Of a stretch of DNA of 39,849 nucleotides, positions 7,596 through 15,097 are shown piece after piece (position 1 is the first letter of the stretch; each line of letters opens with the position of its first letter). Origin of the DNA: an uncultured Clostridia bacterium (GTDB taxonomy: Bacteria; Bacillota; Clostridia; Christensenellales; Borkfalkiaceae); assembly GCA_949878885.1 (NCBI GenBank), contig CATLBN010000018.1:1-39849 (forward strand), written 5' to 3'. The position numbers and the translations under genes were made by a program. The notes under the pieces were generated by a model. The model was not told where the DNA came from. It did not search any database and saw only the letters and a list, made by a program, of their open reading frames with translations.

Positions 7596-8192
7596 TTATG
7601 CCGCCTCCTTTATAGGTTCGCCTTGCAAAAGCGCTTTTTCGCCCTTCATAAGTTTTATTTTCCAAACAAGGTTCAAAACAAAGCCCGCGGCGTTTAACAA
7701 AAGCAAAGCCGCAACCGCGTACGCGGCGCCGAAAGTCCAAGTGCTTTCTTTCCAAGCGCCGGGCAAAATAATTTCGTAAGCTTCTTTTGCTTCTTCTAAA
7801 TTTATTCCGTTTAAAATAGACTGACAGTTTGCTACAAGCGCAATAATAATTATTGCAACCGCAAGCTGAACAGCAACCGCAACGCCTATTGCTACATAAT
7901 TGGTTATATAGTATTTGCGGCGGTTCTGCGTGCCCATAATATAATTAAGACAAATTGCCAGCACGCATATAATTCCGAGAATCAAACACAGGTCGCTGAA
8001 ACCTTGCGAGCTTTCGAAAAGCGCCTGCGCCCCCTCGACATATTCAAGTTTACTCTCTACGTCGTAAATGCTGGGCTGCGCCATTTGGTTAAGCGTGCCG
8101 GAGCAGAAGACAAGCGCAAGCACTATTACAAGCGCCGCGATTATCAGCGATACGAGCATATAGATTTTTTGAAATCTCATTTGAGTTTTCAT
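7596..8192 (-). CDS. Four-helix membrane protein of unknown function (accessory protein 1)
   Basis: 198 residues from ATG 8192. Helices are predicted at about 10-31, 66-86, 99-122 and 154-177. Loops of about 34 and 31 residues follow helices 1 and 3 and would face outward if the N-terminus is inside. The start is ambiguous: a TTG at 8204 has AAAGGGG eight bases upstream, while ATG 8192 has GGGG six bases upstream. It is the first gene after the binding-protein gene, separated by a GC-rich hairpin. The family is not recognised. It could be a partner of the transporter or a small independent membrane complex with accessory proteins 2 to 4. Confidence 0.75.
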   Translation of the reverse strand: MKTQMRFQKIYMLVSLIIAALVIVLALVFCSGTLNQMAQPSIYDVESKLEYVEGAQALFESSQGFSDLCLILGIICVLAICLNYIMGTQNRRKYYITNYVAIGVAVAVQLAVAIIIIALVANCQSILNGINLEEAKEAYEIILPGAWKESTWTFGAAYAVAALLLLNAAGFVLNLVWKIKLMKGEKALLQGEPIKEAA

Positions 8193-8218
8193 ATTATTCC
8201 CCAAAAGTTTAACCCCTT

Positions 8219-8242
8219 TGCGCCCGCCCTAAAGCGGGCGCA
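8219..8242 (-). other. mRNA stem-loop after the binding-protein gene
   Basis: TGCGCCCGC pairs perfectly with GCGGGCGCA around a six-base loop. On the minus strand no T-run follows; AAAGGGG comes next. In sugar ABC operons such hairpins often protect the binding-protein message from 3' decay, giving it higher expression than downstream genes. That role is inferred. Confidence 0.55.
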
Positions 8243-8292
8243 TCGAAGTTAACGGATTTTTGTTTTAAGCTTTAAAAAGCTTTTTTACGCCG

Positions 8293-10965
8293 TTATTTGG
8301 AAATGAGCGTATTGTAATAAGTTTTTACCGAATTCCAAGCCGAAGTCATAAACGTGGAAACCTGTGCAAGTCCGGCTTTGTTAAGCATATCTATAACACC
8401 GTTTGCATTGCCGGGAAGATCGCCGCCTACGCCGGTTACCTTTTTAGTAGTATCGTAACCGAAACGCATTAAATCGGTAAGAAGGTTGCCGGTTGCTTTG
8501 CTGTTTGCATAGAAGTAGTTTTTATCTGCCGTTTTTCCGGCTACTACTTTTTCGTAAGTATCTGACATAGCCGTTGACTGCGCTTTTGTAAACGGAAGCA
8601 TTGTGGGAACAAGCGTGTACCAATAATTGTTAGAATCGATTCCGGGTAACGGATGTTTGATTGTGCCGTTTACTTCGGCAATAGCCCATATATCCGAACC
8701 TATAAGTCCGCATTTCGCCGTGCACTGATATTCAAAACCTTGGTCTTTATTGCCGAAGTTAAGTGCGGAGCCTATATATCTGCGGGCATAATCGGTAAAG
8801 CTTGCTTTGCCTATTCCCAGGAACGCACTGTTGCTTGCGCTTGTTTGCGTAGGAATCATTCTGCCTTTATAGTAAGTGCCTGTATAAAGTTCGTTATTGA
8901 AGCAGAAGTACTGACCTTTGTATGCATCTTTAACGTAATACTGTTTGCCGTCGTGAGTATCTACAATGCCTTCCGTCTTAGCGGCTTCAAGCGTTTTATT
9001 TACTTTGTTGCCGTACCAAGTGCCGTAGTCTGCGTTAACTTTTTTTGCCTGTTCGGCTGTAATATCTCCCGCTTTTGAGTTGGGACCGTAAGTTAAAACT
9101 ATCTGACCGTCGTTGGAGAACATCCAGTCTATCATAGAAAGAATTGCGGAAAGTCTTTCGGGTTGGTCTTTAACATAGGGTTTGAGTATGCACAAGCCGC
9201 CGTCTTTAACGCCGCGCCAGCTTTCGGTAAATCTCATAACGGTTTCTTTAGTGCCGTCGTCGTTGGTATCCCATCTGGATATAGGCGTAAGAATAGGCGC
9301 ATAGTTATAACCGTCTTCCACTTGCACAGCGCCGAAACCGCCCTTGGAAGTTTGCGTTTGCGAATAGTCGGTAGAGCTGAAGAACTGAACTTTGGTATTG
9401 CCCGTACTGTTTGCAATAGATCCTTTGTCTGCCTCGATTGCTTGGCCGGTATAATACAAGCCTTCCAAAGCAAGGTCGTGTATGTTTGCAAGCGCGTCCC
9501 ACATATCGGTTTTAGTACGCGCGTCTACAATGTTGCCCTTACTGTCTATATAAGCGTAAAGCGTGGAATAACGCGAAGTAAGTCCGCGCACGCCGTACAG
9601 TTCGCCCGCCATTGAAGCTATGTCGTATGTTCTGTTGGTTGTATGAGCGCGCGAGCTGAGCATATACGCGCTTGACGCGGCTTTACTTGAATCGCCCAAA
9701 AGCGTACTGCCGGCGCAAGTTACCATACATCTGCCCAAAGCCACGTACAAATCTACGTCCCAAGCGGCGTATGCGCTGTTGAACACGTCGGAAAGCTGAG
9801 TATAGAACGGAGTTCCTTTTGCGCCCTGTTTGTGGTATGCAACTTTAATGTATTCCTGCAAAACTTTGGTAAGCTGCGCGCCCGTAACCGCGCCTTGGGT
9901 TTCGTTTATAATTTGATTTTGAATATCAACTATATTTCCTGATGCGGTTTGAGGGGTAGCAACGCCTGCAGCAACAACCGCCTGTTTAAGCGGAGTATCT
10001 GCGGAAAGCGCTTCTATAACCGCGCCGTAGTCAACGGTAATTTTTACCGTTTGCAGCTTTTTGCTGTCGTCTATTTTGTGTTTGTTTTTACCGAGCGCAG
10101 GAGTTCCCGTAAGCGCCGCGGGGTCTGTTACGTCTATATCGTAGTTATCTGCCGCAACTTTACCCATAAACGCTTTTGCGGAAGCTTTATCGCCTACAAG
10201 CGTAATTGCATTTTGTCCGGAAACGCCGTTTTTATCGTCTACCTGACCCTTGAAAGTGCCGGTAGCCGAAGACAAATCTGTTACGTCAAGCAATTTTTCC
10301 ACCACGTCTTTGCGCATTAACACGTATTTTTCTACGTCGTTATTGCCGTCGAAGTAGGGAATCATATACATTGCGCCCGTCTTTGTATCGGCAGTAACAG
10401 CCATACGGGTAACGGCGTTTTCTTCCAAGAACGCTTTGTAATTGGGCATATAATCGAGATAATCGTTAATATTTAAAAGATTATCGGTAGTAGTACCTTC
10501 GGTAGAAATAATTGTGGACGATTCGGTTATAATTCCGTAGTTTGCAAGGTTGTTTGTTGTTTTAATATGGTCGAGATGTTCGCCCGTCTTTTTCCAGCTT
10601 GCAACCCACTCGTCTTTAACGGAAATATTGAGCGCGCTCTGCAAAGCCTGCCAAGCGGGTTTTAAATCGCCGGATACGTATGTTTTACCGGCAAAAACCG
10701 CGCTGGATGCGGTTTTATCTCCCGCCATATCCTGAATAAGCGCGGAAGTATAAGTAATACCTCTTTCGTCTTTGTCGTAACCCAATCTGGTTTTGATTTC
10801 AATACCGTCGGAATAAGTAAGCTTACCGTCGGCGTCTACCTGGGGTTTGTAGCCTGCAAGCGGATCTTCCGGCTCTTTGGGAGTACACGCCGCAAACGAA
10901 GCAACCATTGTGCCCGCCATAACCACGGAAACCGCAGCCATGACCAATTTTTTGTTTTTGTTCAT
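8293..10965 (-). CDS. Extracellular sugar-binding lipoprotein of a CUT1 ABC transporter
   Basis: 890 residues with a lipoprotein signal peptide: basic MNKNKK, hydrophobic core, lipobox SFAAC with the lipidated cysteine at 27. The N-terminal third resembles large LplA/YtcQ-type binding proteins (sequence around LNINDYLDYMPNYKAFLEEN, then YFDGNNDVEKYVLMRKD), and the C-terminal part has the typical IDWMFSNDGQIVLTYGP region. At 890 residues it is far longer than the roughly 450-560 of most of this class. Much of the extra length lies at about 215-375 and in the last 200 residues. A strong Shine-Dalgarno (AAGGAG) supports this start. Given the GH28 and GH105 genes in the operon, the likely ligand is a pectic oligogalacturonide. 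Confidence 0.87.
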   Translation of the reverse strand: MNKNKKLVMAAVSVVMAGTMVASFAACTPKEPEDPLAGYKPQVDADGKLTYSDGIEIKTRLGYDKDERGITYTSALIQDMAGDKTASSAVFAGKTYVSGDLKPAWQALQSALNISVKDEWVASWKKTGEHLDHIKTTNNLANYGIITESSTIISTEGTTTDNLLNINDYLDYMPNYKAFLEENAVTRMAVTADTKTGAMYMIPYFDGNNDVEKYVLMRKDVVEKLLDVTDLSSATGTFKGQVDDKNGVSGQNAITLVGDKASAKAFMGKVAADNYDIDVTDPAALTGTPALGKNKHKIDDSKKLQTVKITVDYGAVIEALSADTPLKQAVVAAGVATPQTASGNIVDIQNQIINETQGAVTGAQLTKVLQEYIKVAYHKQGAKGTPFYTQLSDVFNSAYAAWDVDLYVALGRCMVTCAGSTLLGDSSKAASSAYMLSSRAHTTNRTYDIASMAGELYGVRGLTSRYSTLYAYIDSKGNIVDARTKTDMWDALANIHDLALEGLYYTGQAIEADKGSIANSTGNTKVQFFSSTDYSQTQTSKGGFGAVQVEDGYNYAPILTPISRWDTNDDGTKETVMRFTESWRGVKDGGLCILKPYVKDQPERLSAILSMIDWMFSNDGQIVLTYGPNSKAGDITAEQAKKVNADYGTWYGNKVNKTLEAAKTEGIVDTHDGKQYYVKDAYKGQYFCFNNELYTGTYYKGRMIPTQTSASNSAFLGIGKASFTDYARRYIGSALNFGNKDQGFEYQCTAKCGLIGSDIWAIAEVNGTIKHPLPGIDSNNYWYTLVPTMLPFTKAQSTAMSDTYEKVVAGKTADKNYFYANSKATGNLLTDLMRFGYDTTKKVTGVGGDLPGNANGVIDMLNKAGLAQVSTFMTSAWNSVKTYYNTLISK

Positions 10966-10992
10966 TTTTTTCTCCTTATTTTTTAAACTTCA

Positions 10993-11010
10993 AACGGGTT
11001 TGCCCCCGTT
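10993..11010 (-). other. Short stem-loop between permease and binding-protein genes
   Basis: AACGGG and CCCGTT pair around a six-base loop in the 61-bp gap. There is no T-run, so this is more likely an mRNA processing or stability element than a terminator. Only the pairing is certain. Confidence 0.35.
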
Positions 11011-11026
11011 AATTTAAACTTATTTA

Positions 11027-11962
11027 TTATTCTTTTACGCCGCCCATATTTACGCCTTTTGCAAAGTACTTTTGTATAAACGGGTAAATAACCAATATGG
11101 GAATCATTGCAAATATAACCATTGCGTAGGCTATTGAAGTGCCTTCGCCTATGGTAAACGCAGCCGTTTCGCTTTCGTACTGACCGGTAAGTCCCGTGTT
11201 ATACTGAATAAAGTCGCGCATATAAACCTGCACGGGCCAGGAATAGCTTTGCCCTGCCGCGCCCGTTACCTTGTAAGCCCAGAAATAACCGTTCCAACGC
11301 GAAATTCCGAAGAACAGAGCAACCGTAGCAATAGTAGCCTTGCTCATAGGAATATAAACTTTTGTAAGTATCTGCAATTCGGTTGCGCCGTCAATTCTTG
11401 CCGCTTCCTCAATTTCGGAAGGCACGCCTTCGAAAGCGTTTCTTAAAAGCACTATATTGGTTGCGTTCATACCCATTGCTATAACTATAAGCCATTTAAG
11501 GTCTATGTCCGCCATATTTGTGCTGCCGGCAAAAATAGTAGCCATAACTCTGCCCGTGGACTGGTAGTTTAAGAACTGGGGAACTACGCCTGCCGAAAAC
11601 CACATTGTAAACACTAAAAAGAAGTTAAAGCCGTGTCTGCCGAGCAAACGTTTTTTGGAAAGCGCATAAGCGCCGAGTATTGAATATACCAAGCACCAAA
11701 TGGTACCTATAAACGTTACGAACAGCGTGTTTGAGTAGCTTACCCAGAAGTTAGAGCTTGTTAAAACGTATTTTGCGGCGTTAAACTGCAAATTGCCTAC
11801 GGGCCATAAAATTATTTTGTTGTTGCCCACCGCGTCGAAATCGCTGAACATAGAGCTTAATGCAAACAGCAGCGGATACATACAGAGCACCGCAAATATT
11901 ATAAGAAATACGTAAGCTATTATTTTGAAAATAAGTTCGCTTACTTCCATTTTTCTTTTCAT
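11027..11962 (-). CDS. Sugar ABC transporter permease, LplC/YtcP type
   Basis: 311 residues with six predicted membrane helices. The cytosolic EAA loop that docks the ATPase is clear (IEEAARIDGATELQILTKVY, followed by IPMSK). The C-terminus GVNMGGVKE is typical of this permease subfamily, which in Bacillus and relatives pairs with YteP/LplB to import complex plant or pectin saccharides. It is 13 bp downstream of the partner permease, with a GGGGGAAG ribosome site before the ATG. Confidence 0.93.
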   Translation of the reverse strand: MKRKMEVSELIFKIIAYVFLIIFAVLCMYPLLFALSSMFSDFDAVGNNKIILWPVGNLQFNAAKYVLTSSNFWVSYSNTLFVTFIGTIWCLVYSILGAYALSKKRLLGRHGFNFFLVFTMWFSAGVVPQFLNYQSTGRVMATIFAGSTNMADIDLKWLIVIAMGMNATNIVLLRNAFEGVPSEIEEAARIDGATELQILTKVYIPMSKATIATVALFFGISRWNGYFWAYKVTGAAGQSYSWPVQVYMRDFIQYNTGLTGQYESETAAFTIGEGTSIAYAMVIFAMIPILVIYPFIQKYFAKGVNMGGVKE

Positions 11963-11975
11963 CGTCTTCCCCCTC

Positions 11976-13034
11976 TCAGTAAAGCGATACGTCGGCGGCT
12001 TTTCTGGAAATCGTGTTGGCGCCTATAACCAATATCATACCTATAAGGTTGTTGGTCATTTCGCCTGCGATACCGTAAGCCTGCGTTGTGTACGAGCCCA
12101 TTGCGTTTGCCCACGTGGAAACAACGGTTGCAACCGTATAGTTGTTATAAGTGGAGCTGGGGCACAGAAGGTACAGCTTTTCGTATCCGACGGAAAGCAA
12201 TCCGCCTATTTTCATAATAAGCATTATTACCACGGTGGAAAGTATGCTGGGAAGCACTACATAGCGCATTTGCGCCATTTTGCCCGCGCCGTCTATCTGC
12301 GCCGCCTCGTAAGAGGTGGGAGATACCGCTATTACCGCCGCAAAGAATACTATGGAATCGTAGCCGGCGTGTTCCCAAATATCGGTAACTATGTATATTG
12401 CACGGAAATATTCAACGGTGTAAACAAGTCCGCCCGCAAGCCTGTCGTGAAGCATTTCCGAACCCGAGATAGCGCCCAAAAACTTGGATATAACGCCTAC
12501 GTCGCCGCCTGCTTTGTTGCCGCTGAAAAGCGCAAGCGTAAGCGACGTTACAATAACCGTTGAAATGAATTTGGGCAGGTAAACGCATACCTGCATTATA
12601 GACCTTGCTATGTTTGATTTTACTTCGTTGAAAAACAGCGCAAGGATTATAGGCGTGGGGAAACCGAACAAAAGCCCGTAAAAGGCTATTATGAACGTAT
12701 TTCTGAAAGCCATCCAAAACGACTCCGAGTTTGCTCCGAAATAGATATTCCTAAAATTTTCTATCCCCGCCCAGGGACGGTCTGAAACGTACTGAAAGTC
12801 GCCGTAACGGAATGCGCCCGTAAGTTCGGTCATAGGCGCGTACTTCCAAAGCAGATAAACCAACAGCATTGGTACAAGCATAAGGTACAGGCGCCAGTCT
12901 TTAAGGATTGTAAAACCCGTAGACTTCCATTTGTTCCTCTCAGTTTCGTCCCTTACCTGCTGTTCGGCGGACATTGTGTATTTGCCCGTCGCTTCGTCGT
13001 AGATAAGGAAGTCGTCGCATTTGAGTTTGAACAT
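11976..13034 (-). CDS. Sugar ABC transporter permease, LplB/YteP type
   Basis: 352 residues. About 50 charged cytosolic residues precede the first helix (WRLYLMLVPMLLVYLLWKYA). The EAA loop is present (YEAAQIDGAGKMAQMRYVVL, then PS). The family usually starts close to the first helix (around 300 residues), so the N-terminal extension is somewhat long. It is the first gene of the transporter operon, with a good ribosome site (GGAGGGAA) upstream. A tentative promoter (TTGAAA, 17 bp, TTAAAT on the minus strand) lies in the 160-bp upstream region next to the palindromic element at 13122-13161. Confidence 0.92.
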   Translation of the reverse strand: MFKLKCDDFLIYDEATGKYTMSAEQQVRDETERNKWKSTGFTILKDWRLYLMLVPMLLVYLLWKYAPMTELTGAFRYGDFQYVSDRPWAGIENFRNIYFGANSESFWMAFRNTFIIAFYGLLFGFPTPIILALFFNEVKSNIARSIMQVCVYLPKFISTVIVTSLTLALFSGNKAGGDVGVISKFLGAISGSEMLHDRLAGGLVYTVEYFRAIYIVTDIWEHAGYDSIVFFAAVIAVSPTSYEAAQIDGAGKMAQMRYVVLPSILSTVVIMLIMKIGGLLSVGYEKLYLLCPSSTYNNYTVATVVSTWANAMGSYTTQAYGIAGEMTNNLIGMILVIGANTISRKAADVSLY

Positions 13035-13121
13035 TGAAAAATTCCCTCCATATCGCTTAAACTGAATTTAAGTAATTATTGCATACCGCAACAGCGGAAT
13101 GATTTGCATTTAAGTGTTTTT

Positions 13122-13161
13122 GTGTGCTTATTTCAATAAGCACACAGGGGACGTCCCCTGT
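13122..13161. repeat. REP-like double palindrome upstream of the transporter operon
   Basis: Two perfect inverted repeats are packed head to tail. GTGTGCTTATT-TC-AATAAGCACAC (13122-13145) overlaps by two bases the 18-bp palindrome ACAGGGGACGTCCCCTGT (13144-13161). The GGGGACGTCCCC core resembles REP-type repeats mobilised by IS200/IS605-related transposases in many genomes, but no second copy is present in this window. The other bases of the gap 13035-13195 show only the weak promoter mentioned under the permease. Confidence 0.55.
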
Positions 13162-13195
13162 AAAGCGTTTTGCTATGCGCAAGCCTTATTATACA

Positions 13196-13876
13196 TTAAT
13201 ACATATCGTCGTCTTTTCTTTTTAATATAGAAAGACTTTCTTCGTCTATATCTATCGGCTCGTCGCCGTAAGTATCGCGCTCGGATAACTGCCGCCGTTC
13301 TTTATCAAGCCGCAATAAATAGCTTTTTTGATATTCGAACATTCCGTCCAACCTGCGGACTACCAAAATTACTATTACGGTAATTGCAGGGGTAAGCAAA
13401 TCCCAAAGCTGACCTATAAGCGAATTTACAAAGCCGAAACCGAAGGCAGCCGCCACCGCCGCTTTGCCTATATAAACCGAAAACCAGCCAAGCGCCGCAA
13501 ACAGCGCCGAAAAGTACCATTTGCCGGCTACTTTTTCTCTGCCCGCAAGTTTTAAAACAAGCAGGCAAATCATTATAAACGAATTGCCCAATATATTTAT
13601 TGCAAAAAGCTGAGGCACAAAGTTTTTGTTGCCCAAACTTAACAGGCAAACAAGCAATCCGTCGCCCAAGGCGTAAAATACCGAACACCAGCCCCAGCGC
13701 ATCATAATTATTAAAATTATGGGCACCGCCAGCGAAAACGAATAGGGCAGCGCGGTTGCGGGCTTGGGCACGTAGAACGTGATAACTTCGGCAACCGCAA
13801 GTATCGCTGCAAATAAAAACAAATCCGTTAAACGATATTGCCGTAATGAAATTAATCTTGAACCGTTCTTTCGCAT
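13196..13876 (-). CDS. Six-helix membrane protein resembling an ECF transporter S component
   Basis: 226 residues from ATG 13876 (a TTG at 13894 in frame is possible). There are about six hydrophobic helices from residue 12 to 185, starting RLTDLFLFAAILAVAEV, then a charged, acidic cytosolic tail of about 50 residues ending KRKDDDMY. The size, helix count and N-terminal pattern resemble substrate-binding S components of energy-coupling-factor transporters, but no diagnostic motif fixes a substrate. No Shine-Dalgarno is seen before either start. A strong extended -10 promoter gives it its own transcript, so it is probably not part of the pectin operon. The assignment is tentative. Confidence 0.6.
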   Translation of the reverse strand: MRKNGSRLISLRQYRLTDLFLFAAILAVAEVITFYVPKPATALPYSFSLAVPIILIIMMRWGWCSVFYALGDGLLVCLLSLGNKNFVPQLFAINILGNSFIMICLLVLKLAGREKVAGKWYFSALFAALGWFSVYIGKAAVAAAFGFGFVNSLIGQLWDLLTPAITVIVILVVRRLDGMFEYQKSYLLRLDKERRQLSERDTYGDEPIDIDEESLSILKRKDDDMY

Positions 13877-13937
13877 AATTTTAAATGTTGACAAAAATTG
13901 CGCTGTAAAATGTTATAATTTTACATTTAGCTTACAC

Positions 13938-13966
13938 ATTATAACACAGTAAGTTTTAAAAATCAA
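13938..13966 (-). promoter_or_regulatory. Promoter of the ECF-S-like gene
   Basis: On the minus strand: TTGATT (-35), 17 bp, then TGT-TATAAT, an extended perfect -10. The leader would be about 55 bases. The -10 region TGTTATAAT is mirrored by an identical TGTTATAAT on the plus strand at 13911-13919, which has TTGACA 20 bp upstream (13888-13893). The two form a 9-bp inverted repeat. Confidence 0.6.
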
Positions 13967-13977
13967 TACTTTTTTTA

Positions 13978-14006
13978 TTGTTTCACGAAAAAAAGTATGA
14001 TATAAT
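13978..14006 (+). promoter_or_regulatory. Promoter of the pectin methylesterase gene
   Basis: TTGTTT (13978-13983), 17 bp, then TGA-TATAAT (extended -10, 14001-14006). Transcription would begin near 14013, leaving a 20-base leader that holds AAGGAG. A second, weaker-spaced plus-strand promoter lies upstream at 13888-13919. Confidence 0.6.
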
Positions 14007-14032
14007 ATATATGAAATTGCAAGGAGATTTAT

Positions 14033-14959
14033 ATGAACACAATACGCGTTACCCCTGCCGATAATTTGCAATATATATTGAATAACATCAGCGAACCTAC
14101 CACAATATATATGGCTAGCGGCGAATACAAACAAAAACTTGAAATATGCGCCGACGACGTAACTTTAATAGGCGAAAACCGTGAAACTTGCGTTATTTCA
14201 AACGGCGATTTCGCAAAAAAAATTCACAAAGACGGGCAGGAGTATAACACTTTCCGCACATATACGCTCTGCGTTTCGGGCGAAAGAGCAAGAATTGAAA
14301 ACCTTACAGTGAAAAATTTTAACACCGACCCCGCGACAGTAGGGCAATGCGTTGCGCTTTCGGTAAACGCAAAAAGCTTTTATGCGGAAAACGTGGATTT
14401 GCGCTCTACGCAGGATACGTTGTTTTTGGCGCCGTTCCCCGACGATTTGGTTGTAAGATACCGCAATTTTCTGCCGGCAAGACAGCTGTATATGCAGGGC
14501 GGCTCGCTGCATCTTTTTAAAAACTGTTCAATTTACGGAAACGTGGATTTTATTTTTGGCGGCGCGGAAGCGTATTTTAATAACTGCAAAATAGTTTCAG
14601 TTTACGACAGCCGCGGTACGGCGTATATTGCCGCGCCCTGCCACCACCTTGTTCAGGAACACGGGTTTTACTTTGTTAACTGCGATTTAACGGCAGAAGG
14701 CGTTAAAGACGAAAGCGTATATCTTGCGCGGCCCTGGCGCGACTTCGGCAAATGCGCGTTTGTTAACTGCCGTTTGGGCAGCCACATAAAGCGCGAACTG
14801 TTTGACAAATGGAACGATACCGAACGCGACAAAACGGCACGGTTTTTATATTACGGTTTGGATTGCCGTGTTGAGCCCGCTCCCGTTGATTGGGCGCGCG
14901 CGCTTTCCTATGAAGAAGCAAAAAAAATTATAAACCGCTGCAACGCGATTTTTAAGTAA
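14033..14959 (+). CDS. Pectin methylesterase, carbohydrate esterase family 8
   Basis: 308 residues forming a right-handed beta-helix. CE8 landmarks are intact: GQCVALSV (Q105), QDTLF with D128, GNVDFIFG with D172, and YLARPWRDF with R234 and W235. These are the proton donor, nucleophile and arginine of the family. It removes methyl esters from galacturonate units. No signal peptide is present, unlike most secreted enzymes of the family, so it probably demethylates imported short oligogalacturonides. AAGGAG lies six bases before the ATG. The gene stands alone on the plus strand between two minus-strand units, with its own promoter. Confidence 0.92.
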   Translation: MNTIRVTPADNLQYILNNISEPTTIYMASGEYKQKLEICADDVTLIGENRETCVISNGDFAKKIHKDGQEYNTFRTYTLCVSGERARIENLTVKNFNTDPATVGQCVALSVNAKSFYAENVDLRSTQDTLFLAPFPDDLVVRYRNFLPARQLYMQGGSLHLFKNCSIYGNVDFIFGGAEAYFNNCKIVSVYDSRGTAYIAAPCHHLVQEHGFYFVNCDLTAEGVKDESVYLARPWRDFGKCAFVNCRLGSHIKRELFDKWNDTERDKTARFLYYGLDCRVEPAPVDWARALSYEEAKKIINRCNAIFK

Positions 14960-15046
14960 TAAACTGAACCAATTTGCCGAATTTGGACGAAGACGGTTTT
15001 AGGGTTCTTTCTGGTTAAATATAAATTATTTAATAATGAACCAACA

Positions 15047-15079
15047 AAAAACTGCCGCGGCGCATTTGCGCCGCGGCAG
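15047..15079 (-). terminator. Strong terminator after the lipoprotein gene
   Basis: A 12-13 bp GC-rich stem (CTGCCGCGGCGC with complement) around a tiny loop, followed on the minus strand by TTTTTTG. On the plus side only a short AAAATTT tract follows, so it may also act weakly for the methylesterase gene. Confidence 0.8.
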
Positions 15080-15097
15080 AAAATTTATAAAACGTTA

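Noticed and set aside
11925-12563. 212-codon plus-strand frame opposite the permease genes
   Set aside because: Antisense shadow of two well-supported permeases, with Arg/Tyr/His-rich noise composition.
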